From the NCBI GenBank assembly GCA_022567815.1, contig JADFGI010000073.1, forward strand, positions 1 through 10,629: 10,629 nucleotides of DNA, read 5' to 3'. The notes beneath the pieces are model-generated. The model saw only the letters and a list, made by a program, of their open reading frames with translations, had not been told where the DNA came from and searched no databases. Below are positions 1 to 7,049 of the stretch, piece after piece (the stretch's first letter is position 1; each line of letters starts with the position of its first letter). The position numbers and the translations under genes were made by a program. Source of the stretch: Nitrospinota bacterium (GTDB lineage: Bacteria > Nitrospinota > Nitrospinia > Nitrospinales > VA-1).

Positions 1-1434
1 GCCTCTTCTGAGGTTTACCCTTACGCAAAAACCGGAGGGCTTGCGGACATTGCCGGGTCATTGCCCAAGGCATTAAAACAACTGGGCCACGACGTGCGGG
101 TCGTCATGCCAAAACACAAATGCGTGGCACAATGCCCGCTGGGTATTCGTCCGATGGGTCTGGACGTTGACATTCCTATTGGCGGAACCCGGAAAAAGGG
201 ATTTTTGTATTCGAGCCATCTCAATGGAGACATTCCGGTTTATTTCGTGGGAAACGAAACCTATTATTCCCGCGACCCTATCTATGGCACCCGTCATGGG
301 GATTATCCCGACAATGCCGAGCGCTTTATTTTCTTTTGCCGATCTGTTTTGGAAGTTTGCAAATCGGTCGGATTCCACCCCGATATCATTCATTGCAATG
401 ATTGGCAAACCGGCCTGGTCCCGGTCTATTTGAAAACGGTCTATGCCGATGACAAATGGTTCCAGAACACACGGACTATTTTTTCAGTACACAATCTGGG
501 CTACCAGGGAAATTTCCCCTCGTCTGAACTGAAAACGGCGGGTCTCCCCTTCTCCATTTTTACGCCGGAGGGAGTGGAGTTTTATAATCATTTCAGTTTT
601 TTAAAATCCGCACTGGTATTTGCGGATCTTCTGACCACGGTGAGCCCCACCTACGCAAAGGAAATTCAGACCAAGGCTTTTGGATTCAAAATGGATGGCA
701 TTTTGCGCCAGCGTTCCAATGAATTGTTTGGTATCTTGAATGGCGTTGATTACCAGGAATGGGACCCCGAGTTCGATCCCTGCATCGAAAAAAACTACAC
801 CCCGGAAAGTATTAGTGGAAAATTCGCTTGCAAAAGAAAACTCGCGGACTTATTTTCTCTCAAGGTAGATGATGCTATGCCCATATTTTCGATGGTCACC
901 CGCCTGTCGAGTCAAAAGGGGATTGATCTTGTCATTGATATCCTGGGCGACATTCTCGGTGAGGGAACGGCATTCGTTTTACTGGGGTCCGGCGATTCAA
1001 TTTATGAGGATTATTTCCTTAAATTAAGCAAAAAGTTTCCAGACAGAATTGGCGTCCATATCGGATTCGATGAAAAGTTGGCGCACCAGATTCTGGCCGG
1101 AACCGACTTCCTGCTGATGCCTTCTCAATACGAACCCTGCGGTCTTACGCAAATGTATTCCCTGAAGTATGGCGCGGTCCCCATTGTTCGCTCGGTGGGA
1201 GGGTTGGCTGATTCCATAAAGGAGTTCAACCGTAAAACATTGAGGGGGACGGGTTTCAAATTCAAAAAGTTTGCGCCCGACAACTTACACCGTACGGTTC
1301 AAAAAGCGATTTCCGTTTATCGAAATAAAGACCTGTGGCAAAGACTGACGTTGAACAACATGAACGCGAATTTTAGCTGGGACCGGGCCGCAAAAAAATA
1401 CTGCCAATTGTACAGGCGCGTCCTCATAAAGTGA
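1..1434 (+). CDS. glgA: Glycogen synthase (ADP-glucose type, GT5), 5'-truncated by the window edge
   Basis: Transfers glucose from ADP-glucose to the non-reducing end of a growing alpha-1,4-glucan in the cytoplasm. The frame is open from base 1; 477 codons are visible, and comparison with ordinary GlgA proteins suggests only about 6-10 N-terminal residues lie outside. The visible part begins ASSEVYPYAKTGGLADIAGS, which carries the KxGGL ADP-glucose-binding motif at visible residues 10-14. Other family signatures seen in order are VHNLGYQGNFP, GILNGVDYQEWDP, TRLSSQKGIDL and, near the C-terminus, EPCGLTQMYSLKYGAVPIVR, the nucleotide-sugar-binding E-x7-E region of GT-B enzymes. Length and motifs indicate an intact enzyme. 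The stop codon lies 7 bases before the next ATG and overlaps that gene's ribosome-binding sequence, so the two are almost certainly co-transcribed. Identification is very secure; the start is not visible. Confidence 0.96.
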   Translation, partial: ASSEVYPYAKTGGLADIAGSLPKALKQLGHDVRVVMPKHKCVAQCPLGIRPMGLDVDIPIGGTRKKGFLYSSHLNGDIPVYFVGNETYYSRDPIYGTRHGDYPDNAERFIFFCRSVLEVCKSVGFHPDIIHCNDWQTGLVPVYLKTVYADDKWFQNTRTIFSVHNLGYQGNFPSSELKTAGLPFSIFTPEGVEFYNHFSFLKSALVFADLLTTVSPTYAKEIQTKAFGFKMDGILRQRSNELFGILNGVDYQEWDPEFDPCIEKNYTPESISGKFACKRKLADLFSLKVDDAMPIFSMVTRLSSQKGIDLVIDILGDILGEGTAFVLLGSGDSIYEDYFLKLSKKFPDRIGVHIGFDEKLAHQILAGTDFLLMPSQYEPCGLTQMYSLKYGAVPIVRSVGGLADSIKEFNRKTLRGTGFKFKKFAPDNLHRTVQKAISVYRNKDLWQRLTLNNMNANFSWDRAAKKYCQLYRRVLIK

Positions 1435-1441
1435 GGCTTTC

Positions 1442-3340
1442 ATGAAGGAAAGTAAACAGGGTCTGGAAATATTTCAGGATATCGCTCGTATTGCCAATTC
1501 TACACTGGATCTCAATGAAACCCTGGAAAAAATCATTGAGGTCATCAAGAGTAATTTGCACATTGACGCCTGCGCAATTTATATCACTGATGAAAACCAC
1601 AAAATTTTTAACTTGAAAGCGGCCAGCGGGCTTCCTCCGGACACCGCAAAATTCATACAGCTTCAAATCGGCAAAGGCATTACCGGTTGGGTTGCCCAGC
1701 ACCGCAAAACACTGGCTCTCAGCGATGCCCACAATGATCCACGATTCGTCTATTTCCCCGAAATTAAAGAAGAAAATTTCATATCCATGCTATCTGTTCC
1801 CATTCTGGTGGACGAGCAATGCATTGGCGTCATCAATATTCACAATGCAGAAAAAAGGATGTACACCGACCTGGAAATATTGATTATGGAAACCATTGCC
1901 AGCCAGGTATCTGGATGCATTAGCAACGCCATGCTGTTCAGCAAAAGTCAAATGCTCCTTAAAGAACAAACCATCCTGTACGATATCAGCCAGGCGGTTC
2001 AAACATCCACCAAGCTGGAGCACGGGTTGTGGATCATTCTCAGCGGCATCACTATGGGAGAAGCGGGTGGATTCAACCGGGCAATGGTCTTTATCATCAA
2101 CGAAAATACCAATACTCTTCGAGGGTTCATGGGCCTTGGTCCGGATTCCTCGGAAGACGCTTTTCGCATTTGGACCCAATGGGGCCGCAAAAAGAAAAAC
2201 ATGTTGCAATGGGTGGTCAGCGAAGCGGACAAGGATGAATACAAAAACTCTGCGTTCAATCAACTTGTCCAAAATATGAATTTTCCTATTCAGCCTGGAG
2301 AAAACATCCTGGTCGAAACGGTGCTTCAAAAAACCTCTTTCAACGTGACCGATGCAGGGAAGCACCCCCTGGTCAGCGACGCGTTTGTTCATTCCTGGCA
2401 GATCAACGCCTTTGCCACAGTGCCCCTCATTGCTCACAAGGAGGTTTTGGGAGTCATCATGGTAGATAATAAGTACAATAACAAACCCATTTCAAACGAA
2501 CAGCTTCGTCTGTTGACCCGGTTTGCCACCCATGCGGGCTGGGTGATCGAAAACTCGCGTTTGTTTACCAAACTTCTGGAAACCAATCGCGAGCTCCTCT
2601 CCACCAGAGAACAACTGGTCCAATCTGAAAAACTAGCCGTGCTAGGCGAAATATCCGCCGAAGTGACTCACGAAATCAAAAATCCACTGGTTTCTATCGG
2701 AGGTTTTGCCCGCAGACTTGAAAACAGGATCAAGATATTATCTTCAAAATATGAGAACGAGATTGAATTGAAAAACATAGCGGATTATTCGAAAATCATC
2801 CGGTCCGAAGTGGACCGGCTGGAAAAACTATTAACGAATATCCTCGATTACTCCAAAGCGGGAACTCTCCAGCGAGCCCCGTGCAATATCAATGAGCTAA
2901 TGGAAGAGGCGATTTTTCTTTTCAAATCAGGTTTTTATTTAAAAGATATTGCCGCTCACCTCAGTCTGGAAAAAGATATTCCTCTTCTCAATCTTGATAA
3001 AACCCAGTTCAGGCAAGTCCTGATTAATTTGTTTTACAATGCAATGGAATCCATGCCATCCGGCGGAAAACTCACCATTGCGACCTACCCTGAAAACTAT
3101 GTCGGCGGACAAAAAGTCATCACCCTGCGCATAGAGGATACCGGCGGCGGAATTCCGCAGGATATTTATGAAAATATTTTCAATCCTTTTTTCACCACAA
3201 AGTCTACTGGGACCGGGTTGGGATTATCCATTTCCCGCAAAATAATTGAAATGCATGGGGGAACTATCCGGATCGAAAACAATATTGGCCGTGGAGTCGC
3301 CGTGTACCTTCATTTACCGTTGCAAAATGGTCCCGATTAA
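1442..3340 (+). CDS. Soluble sensor histidine kinase with two GAF domains
   Basis: A 632-residue two-component kinase. There is no signal peptide or membrane segment, so it should sense a cytoplasmic cue. Residues about 10-165 form a classical GAF domain (GKGITGWVAQ, LSVPILVDEQCIGVINI). Residues about 178-375 form a more divergent second GAF domain (FATVPLIAHKEVLGVIMVDN). A coiled-coil linker (about 375-400) leads to the HisKA dimerisation helix with the phospho-accepting H410 in VTHEIKNPL. The HATPase_c domain shows the N box at N533 (NLFYNAMES), the G1 box at D566 (EDTGGGIP), an F box (FNPFFTTK) and the G2 box GTGLGLS. All catalytic boxes are intact. The ATG follows a TGAGG sequence, built from the glgA stop region, with 5-base spacing, so translation may be coupled to glgA. 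The receiver gene downstream is the obvious candidate partner. The ligand cannot be told from sequence. Confidence 0.93.
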   Translation: MKESKQGLEIFQDIARIANSTLDLNETLEKIIEVIKSNLHIDACAIYITDENHKIFNLKAASGLPPDTAKFIQLQIGKGITGWVAQHRKTLALSDAHNDPRFVYFPEIKEENFISMLSVPILVDEQCIGVINIHNAEKRMYTDLEILIMETIASQVSGCISNAMLFSKSQMLLKEQTILYDISQAVQTSTKLEHGLWIILSGITMGEAGGFNRAMVFIINENTNTLRGFMGLGPDSSEDAFRIWTQWGRKKKNMLQWVVSEADKDEYKNSAFNQLVQNMNFPIQPGENILVETVLQKTSFNVTDAGKHPLVSDAFVHSWQINAFATVPLIAHKEVLGVIMVDNKYNNKPISNEQLRLLTRFATHAGWVIENSRLFTKLLETNRELLSTREQLVQSEKLAVLGEISAEVTHEIKNPLVSIGGFARRLENRIKILSSKYENEIELKNIADYSKIIRSEVDRLEKLLTNILDYSKAGTLQRAPCNINELMEEAIFLFKSGFYLKDIAAHLSLEKDIPLLNLDKTQFRQVLINLFYNAMESMPSGGKLTIATYPENYVGGQKVITLRIEDTGGGIPQDIYENIFNPFFTTKSTGTGLGLSISRKIIEMHGGTIRIENNIGRGVAVYLHLPLQNGPD

Positions 3341-3467
3341 TATAAAAATTAGTGTCCAATCAAGAACATGCACTGGAATCATCCATCAGTTTTCCGCTTG
3401 CAACATAACTAAGAAAATTGTTTTGCCAGTCATTCCATGAACGCTGTTTTCCGAACTGGAGGGAGCT

Positions 3468-3833
3468 ATGAAAAAAATACTGGTAATTGACGACGAACAA
3501 AACATCCGTTTACTTTACAAGGAAGAGCTGGAGGAACAGGGCTATCAAGTCACCGTAGCGGCAACGGCGGAAGAAGCCATGGGGAAAATCGAAGCAGATA
3601 AACCGGACCTCATAACCCTGGATATTAAAATGCCGGGAATGGATGGCATTGAGTTCATGAGAAAACTGAAGGAAGAAAAAAGAGATATTCCGGTCATTCT
3701 TTGTTCAGCTTATGGACGTTACAAACAGGATTTTCGCGTCTGGGCTTCCGATGCCTATGTGGTGAAATCCGCTGACCTCAGTGAATTGAAGCTGACCATC
3801 AAGGAAATTCTCGGCGAAGTTGAGTCTCAATGA
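3468..3833 (+). CDS. Stand-alone receiver-domain response regulator (CheY-like)
   Basis: A 121-residue protein consisting only of a receiver domain. The acidic pair D8-D9 (VIDDE), the phospho-acceptor D52 in LDIKMPGMDG, the switch residue S80 (LCSAYG) and the conserved lysine K100 (VVKSADL) are all present, so it should be phosphorylated normally. No output domain follows, so it acts through protein contact or as a phosphorelay intermediate, as in the CheY/Spo0F class. A strong ribosome-binding sequence, GGAGGGAG at 3458-3465, sits 2 bases before the ATG. It lies 127 bases after the GAF histidine kinase on the same strand, with no convincing terminator between them. The kinase is therefore the likely phosphodonor, although cross-talk with an unlinked kinase cannot be excluded. 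Confidence 0.92.
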   Translation: MKKILVIDDEQNIRLLYKEELEEQGYQVTVAATAEEAMGKIEADKPDLITLDIKMPGMDGIEFMRKLKEEKRDIPVILCSAYGRYKQDFRVWASDAYVVKSADLSELKLTIKEILGEVESQ

Positions 3834-3912
3834 TCCCCTTGCGCGCCACCCCCCCATCCCAGAACCACCGATCACCATTTTGGCTTGCCCTCGCAGACGG
3901 TTATTATTAATC

Positions 3913-3927
3913 GGTAATGATATTACC
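3913..3927 (+). promoter_or_regulatory. Perfect inverted repeat just before the deoxynucleoside kinase start
   Basis: GGTAAT-GAT-ATTACC is a perfect 6-base-pair inverted repeat with a 3-base spacer. It ends 6 bases before the ATG at 3934 and occupies the place where a ribosome-binding sequence would be expected; no purine-rich one is visible. It could be a protein-binding operator or a small RNA hairpin that modulates translation. A 15-base palindrome may also be chance in this AT-rich stretch. Confidence 0.3.
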
Positions 3928-3933
3928 TCTGCC

Positions 3934-4581
3934 ATGGAAACTGTGATCGAGCCTAAATTCATTGCCATAGAAGGCGCCATCGGGGCTGGTAAAACCTCTC
4001 TCGTCACTTTATTGGGAAAACAGCTTGACGCCAGGATGGTTTTTGAAAATGACGAAAAGAATCCCTTCCTCCCCGATTTTTACAAAGACAGGGAATCGTT
4101 TGCCTTTCAAACTCAAATTTTTTTTTTACTGAGCCGATACGCCCAGTACCTGGATTTAGCCCAAAGAGACCTCTTCCACTCCGTGCTTTTAACGGACTTT
4201 TTATTTCAAAGAGATCCGATCTTCGCCAATCTCAACTTGCGGGATCATGAACTTCAACTGTACCATCAGATTTATGATCTGATAAAGCTACGGACTCCGA
4301 AACCGGATCTGGTGATCTATCTGCAAGCCGATACCAAAGTTCTTCAACAGCGGATCGAAAAGCGTGACCGGGATTACGAATCTTATCTTGATTGGGAGTA
4401 CCTGGAAAAAGTCAACAAGGCATTCAATAATTTTTTCTTTTATTATTCAGAAACACCTCTTTTGGTCATCAATACCAATGAGATCGATTTCGTGGAAAAA
4501 AAAGGTGACCTGGAAGAGTTGATTTATAAGATCAATCATCATAGAATTGGCAGAGAATATTATAATCCGCTTGGATCCTGA
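3934..4581 (+). CDS. Deoxynucleoside kinase (dNK family, dAdo/dGuo/dCyd type)
   Basis: A 215-residue cytoplasmic kinase that phosphorylates deoxynucleosides at the 5' hydroxyl for nucleotide salvage; the base preference cannot be read reliably. The P-loop GAIGAGKT lies at residues 14-21. The arginine-rich LID segment RIEKRDRDYE lies at 140-149. The C-terminal part (LEKVNKAFNNFFFYYSE, then LLVINTNEIDF) is typical of bacterial dNK proteins. I chose the ATG at 3934 because it gives the usual family length with the P-loop close to the N-terminus. An in-frame TTG at 3820 would add a 38-residue Pro/Arg-rich leader overlapping the receiver gene and looks spurious. No clear Shine-Dalgarno precedes 3934, so the start is uncertain. 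The gene holds a run of ten T (4118-4127) and one of eight A (4496-4503). It precedes the panB operon, a neighbourhood I recall from other genomes, but a terminator separates them here. Confidence 0.88.
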   Translation: METVIEPKFIAIEGAIGAGKTSLVTLLGKQLDARMVFENDEKNPFLPDFYKDRESFAFQTQIFFLLSRYAQYLDLAQRDLFHSVLLTDFLFQRDPIFANLNLRDHELQLYHQIYDLIKLRTPKPDLVIYLQADTKVLQQRIEKRDRDYESYLDWEYLEKVNKAFNNFFFYYSETPLLVINTNEIDFVEKKGDLEELIYKINHHRIGREYYNPLGS

Positions 4582-4702
4582 AAGGACCGGGACGGGGCAG
4601 GTAATATTATTCACTTTTGATCGCATCTTCAAGGGGACCTTTTGAAAAGGCCTCAAGTCAACCGATGTGATTCATAACGTGATTAATAATTGATAGTCGC
4701 AT

Positions 4703-4732
4703 GCCCATCGATCCTCTTCGGTGGGCTTTTTT
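4703..4732 (+). terminator. Intrinsic terminator after the glgA-to-kinase gene group
   Basis: A 9-base-pair stem (GCCCATCGA at 4703-4711 pairing with TCGGTGGGC at 4718-4726, one G-U pair) with a 6-base loop is followed directly by six T (4727-4732). This is the standard form of a Rho-independent terminator on the plus strand. It separates the upstream genes from panBCD, so panB needs its own promoter. Confidence 0.85.
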
Positions 4733-4734
4733 GA

Positions 4735-4763
4735 TTGACGAAGTTCCCCGCATGAGTTTCGAT
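4735..4763 (+). promoter_or_regulatory. Candidate sigma-70-type promoter for panBCD
   Basis: TTGACG at 4735-4740 matches the -35 consensus at five of six bases. A 17-base spacer leads to TTCGAT at 4758-4763, which matches the -10 consensus at only three of six. It lies just after the terminator, where a promoter for panB is required. An alternative lies in the AT-rich stretch around 4800-4820, so the assignment is weak. Confidence 0.25.
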
Positions 4764-4834
4764 TCACCTGTTTTCAAGATCCAGGATTTTTAAGGGTATC
4801 TCTAATAATTCGATATTTTTATGCCAGGCAACTC

Positions 4835-4860
4835 GCGGACCCTTATTTCATAAGGCTCGC
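4835..4860 (+). promoter_or_regulatory. Hairpin in the panB leader
   Basis: CCTTAT (4841-4846) pairs perfectly with ATAAGG (4850-4855) around a TTC loop. Beyond a C-C mismatch, pairing continues with A4839-T4857 and G4838-C4858. After a bulged G4837, it ends with C4836-G4859 and G4835-C4860. The total is ten pairs in 26 bases. No T run follows, so it is not a terminator. Its position 55 bases before panB suggests a possible regulatory RNA. A known 'pan' RNA motif precedes pan operons in some bacteria, but I cannot confirm that this hairpin belongs to it. Confidence 0.4.
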
Positions 4861-4914
4861 TCATGGCCCGGAACCATTTTTAGAGACGTCCTTAAGTTTA
4901 TCAGGAGAACTGTC

Positions 4915-5769
4915 ATGGACAGAAAACCGGTAACCATCCCTGCCATCATTGGCAAAAAGAATTCCCGATCAAAGATTACCGCTCTGACGGCTTACGATTT
5001 CAGTTTCGCTAAAATACTTGACGCCACGGAGATCGACATCATCCTGGTGGGAGACTCTCTCGCAATGGTCGCGCTCGGTTTCCCCAACACGCTCCCTGTC
5101 ACCATGGATGAAATGATCGCGCACACCCGCGCGGTCAAACGAGGCGTCCAAAACAGCCTGCTGGTGGGAGACATGCCTTTTATGTCGTACCAGGTTTCCG
5201 GCGAACAGGCGATAGCCAACGCGGGCCGTTTTCTTCAGGAAGGGGGCGCCGCGGCTGTCAAACTTGAGGGCGGCCTACGAGTCGCTCAGAAAGTGCGTTC
5301 CATCGTGCAGGCTGGCATTCCCGTGATGGGCCACATCGGCCTGACGCCGCAGTCGGTGCACCAGTTCGGCGGCTATAAAGTCCAGGGGAAAAACCTGCTT
5401 CAGGCCCGGCAAATCAAACAGGATGCCCGCGAGCTGGAAAAGGCAGGCGCGTTTGCCATCGTCCTCGAAGGAATTCCCAGCGACCTGGCCGGGGAAATCA
5501 CCGAGTGCCTGAAGATTCCTACCATTGGAATCGGAGCGGGACCGCATTGCGACGGGCAAATCCTGGTCCTGCACGACTTGCTCGGACTGACCCAGGATTT
5601 CACTCCCAAGTTCGTCAAACGCTACGCGAATCTGGACGCGGAAATTAAAAAGGCGGTGGGAAATTATATTGATGAGGTGCGTTCCGGCGTGTTTCCCGAC
5701 ATGGAACATTCCTACCACACCGAGAAAAAACCGCTGAAAAAGGTGGAAGGTTCCCGTGGAAATCATTAA
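4915..5769 (+). CDS. panB: 3-methyl-2-oxobutanoate hydroxymethyltransferase (ketopantoate hydroxymethyltransferase)
   Basis: Catalyses the first committed step of pantothenate synthesis, moving a hydroxymethyl group from 5,10-methylenetetrahydrofolate to 2-ketoisovalerate to give ketopantoate. The 284 residues match the usual family size. The metal ligands expected from E. coli PanB (D45, D84, E114) are seen as D47 in ILVGDSL, D86 in LVGDMPFMSY and E118 in VKLEGG. The catalytic glutamate (E181 in E. coli) corresponds to E185 in IVLEGIP. HIGLTPQSVHQFGGYKVQG and GIGAGPHCDGQILVLHDLLG are further strong signatures. The ATG is preceded by AGGAG (4903-4907) with 7-base spacing. It is the first gene of panBCD. 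The last 14 bases overlap panC, and the C-terminal tail after the conserved fold is lysine-rich and variable, as is common. Confidence 0.98.
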   Translation: MDRKPVTIPAIIGKKNSRSKITALTAYDFSFAKILDATEIDIILVGDSLAMVALGFPNTLPVTMDEMIAHTRAVKRGVQNSLLVGDMPFMSYQVSGEQAIANAGRFLQEGGAAAVKLEGGLRVAQKVRSIVQAGIPVMGHIGLTPQSVHQFGGYKVQGKNLLQARQIKQDARELEKAGAFAIVLEGIPSDLAGEITECLKIPTIGIGAGPHCDGQILVLHDLLGLTQDFTPKFVKRYANLDAEIKKAVGNYIDEVRSGVFPDMEHSYHTEKKPLKKVEGSRGNH

Positions 5770-6616
5770 GTCCATACCCGAAATGAAACAATGGTCCAAC
5801 CGCGTCAGGGAATCGCATAAAACCATTGGTTTGGTTCCAACCATGGGCAGTTTGCACGCAGGCCACATGAGCCTGGTGCAAAAATCGGTTTCCACCTGCG
5901 ATGTTACCGTGGCCAGCATTTTCATCAATCCCGTGCAATTCGGGAAAAATGAGGATTTGGACACATATCCGCAGGATCTTGAAGGCGACCAGCGCCAATT
6001 GGAATCCGCCGGAGTGGATGTTGTGTTTTTACCGTCGCGGCAAGACATGTATCCCGACGGCTATAAAACATTTGTCTCCGTGGAAGGCATTACCAATCAT
6101 TTGTGCGGGAAAAACCGTCCGGGATTTTTCCAGGGCGTCGCCACGGTGGTTTTAAAGTTATTCAATATTGTGCGTCCCCATACCGGCTTTTTTGGCGACA
6201 AGGACTGGCAACAGGCGACCGTCGTAGAAACTTTGCTTCGCGACCTGAACATAGACGCCGCCATTGAACGCCTGCCCATTGTAAGGGAATCAGGCGGGCT
6301 GGCGAAAAGCTCCAGGAATCTTTATCTATCCCAAGAGGAAATGGCGCCTGCTCTTTCTCTTTATTGCGCGCTTGAGCGGGCCAGACAGCGGGTGCAAAAT
6401 GGCGAGTTCTCCGCGGACGTCATCCGGCAGGAAATTCGCCAAATGATTGAAAAAAATCAGCAAGCTAAAATTGATTATATATCGGTATGCGACCCCGAAA
6501 ATTTTATCGAGCACGACGAAATCAAAGATAAATCCTTGATCGCCCTTGCCGTCCATATTGGCAAAACGCGGTTGATAGATAATTGCATAGTAAGGAGAGC
6601 GGAATGCAAAGAATAA
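5756..6616 (+). CDS. panC: Pantothenate synthetase (pantoate-beta-alanine ligase)
   Basis: Joins pantoate and beta-alanine with ATP, through a pantoyl-adenylate, to make pantothenate. The 286 residues match the family length. Visible signatures are VPTMGSLHAGH with the nucleotide-binding HAGH at 34-37, IFINPVQFG, GKNRPGFFQGVATVV, FFGDKDWQQ and the KMSKS-like loop KSSRN at 184-188. The loop reads GLAKSSRN where many homologues have GLAMSSRN. The start is a GTG at 5756, 14 bases inside the panB end; it is preceded by GGAAGG (5745-5750) at 5-base spacing and gives the expected N-terminus MEIIKSI. The overlap implies translational coupling with panB. The end likewise overlaps panD. The function is secure. 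Confidence 0.97.
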   Translation: MEIIKSIPEMKQWSNRVRESHKTIGLVPTMGSLHAGHMSLVQKSVSTCDVTVASIFINPVQFGKNEDLDTYPQDLEGDQRQLESAGVDVVFLPSRQDMYPDGYKTFVSVEGITNHLCGKNRPGFFQGVATVVLKLFNIVRPHTGFFGDKDWQQATVVETLLRDLNIDAAIERLPIVRESGGLAKSSRNLYLSQEEMAPALSLYCALERARQRVQNGEFSADVIRQEIRQMIEKNQQAKIDYISVCDPENFIEHDEIKDKSLIALAVHIGKTRLIDNCIVRRAECKE

Positions 6617-6954
6617 TGTTAAAATCCAAACTGCATCGGGCAAAAGTCACCGATACGAAAATGGATTATGAGGGAAGTATCGAAATTGATGAAAACCTGT
6701 TGGAACAGGTCGGGATTTTACCCTATGAACAGGTGCATATTTATAATATAAACACGGGAGGCCGTTTTATTACCTATGCTATCATCGGCAAACGTGGGAG
6801 CGGCGTGATATCCCTTAACGGCGCGGCGGCCCGCCTCGCACAGATAAATGATCGCATCATAATCGCCGCTTATGGTATCATTGATGACGATTCGGAGCCG
6901 CATGCCCCAAAGGTCGTTTTGCTGAACAATGACAATGAAATTGTTGAACAGTAG
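6604..6954 (+). CDS. panD: Aspartate 1-decarboxylase precursor
   Basis: Decarboxylates L-aspartate to beta-alanine, the second substrate of PanC. It is made as a proenzyme that cleaves itself between G24 and S25 (YEGSIEID), turning S25 into the pyruvoyl cofactor. K9, R54, T57, Y58 and N72 align at the same numbers as in the E. coli enzyme (GGRFITYAI, RGSGVISLNGAAA). I chose the ATG at 6604 because it gives MQRIMLKSKLHRAKVT, aligning with the E. coli N-terminus, and AGGAG at 6593-6597 precedes it by 6 bases. An in-frame TTG at 6583 is upstream of that site, and the ATG at 6616 overlapping the panC stop is a less likely alternative. The 116 residues are slightly short of E. coli PanD at the C-terminus. 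It overlaps panC by 13 bases, completing the operon. Confidence 0.97.
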   Translation: MQRIMLKSKLHRAKVTDTKMDYEGSIEIDENLLEQVGILPYEQVHIYNINTGGRFITYAIIGKRGSGVISLNGAAARLAQINDRIIIAAYGIIDDDSEPHAPKVVLLNNDNEIVEQ

Positions 6955-6977
6955 TTTCCTGATTTCGCAATGGTTAT

Positions 6978-7015
6978 AAAAACCCGCCATTCCTGTAGTT
7001 TGCATCAGGGTTTTT
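6978..7015 (+). terminator. Probable weak terminator after panBCD
   Basis: AAAAACCC (6978-6985) pairs with GGGTTTTT (7008-7015) across a 22-base loop. Within that span CCTG (6992-6995) can instead pair with CAGG (7006-7009), placing a short stem just before the T-rich tract at 7011-7015 and beyond. Both forms are modest, but the site is right for ending the operon. An A run on one side and a T run on the other would allow function in either direction. Confidence 0.4.
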
Positions 7016-7049
7016 AAATTAAATTTTTAATTGAAAAGATTTCAATTTT

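Larger units (their letters stand above)
4582..4914. other. Intergenic region between the deoxynucleoside kinase gene and panB
   Basis: These 333 bases contain no convincing gene. From left to right they hold a small hairpin around 4634-4654 (CCTTT-TGA-AAAGG core, no T run after it), the intrinsic terminator at 4703-4732, a candidate promoter at 4735-4763, an AT-rich stretch, the leader hairpin at 4835-4860 and the panB ribosome-binding site AGGAG at 4903-4907. Two tiny open frames (4821-4853, 10 codons; 4863-4883, 6 codons) are present. Only the second has anything like a ribosome-binding sequence (AAGG at 4852-4855), and that sequence lies inside the hairpin arm. Confidence 0.7.

Noticed and set aside
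1790..2437. 215-codon minus-strand frame inside the histidine kinase gene
   Set aside because: Antisense to a clear GAF kinase coding region and without recognisable domains or start signals.
3246..3440. 64-codon plus-strand frame over the end of the histidine kinase gene and the following gap
   Set aside because: Most of it overlaps the conserved G2 region of the kinase in another frame; the non-overlapping tail has no features of a real protein.
3820..3933. N-terminal extension of the deoxynucleoside kinase from a TTG
   Set aside because: It would overlap the receiver gene, add a low-complexity Pro/Arg leader not typical of the family, and move the P-loop away from the N-terminus.
4634..4654. 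Hairpin shortly after the deoxynucleoside kinase stop as a terminator
   Set aside because: The stem is weak, mismatched and not followed by a T run; the structure at 4703-4732 is a far better terminator.
4821..4853. Ten-codon open frame as a possible leader peptide for panB
   Set aside because: No ribosome-binding sequence precedes it and it has no run of codons for a relevant amino acid.
5275..6048. 257-codon open frame on the minus strand across the panB-panC junction
   Set aside because: It lies wholly opposite two secure genes, has no family resemblance, and is an antisense shadow of their codon bias.
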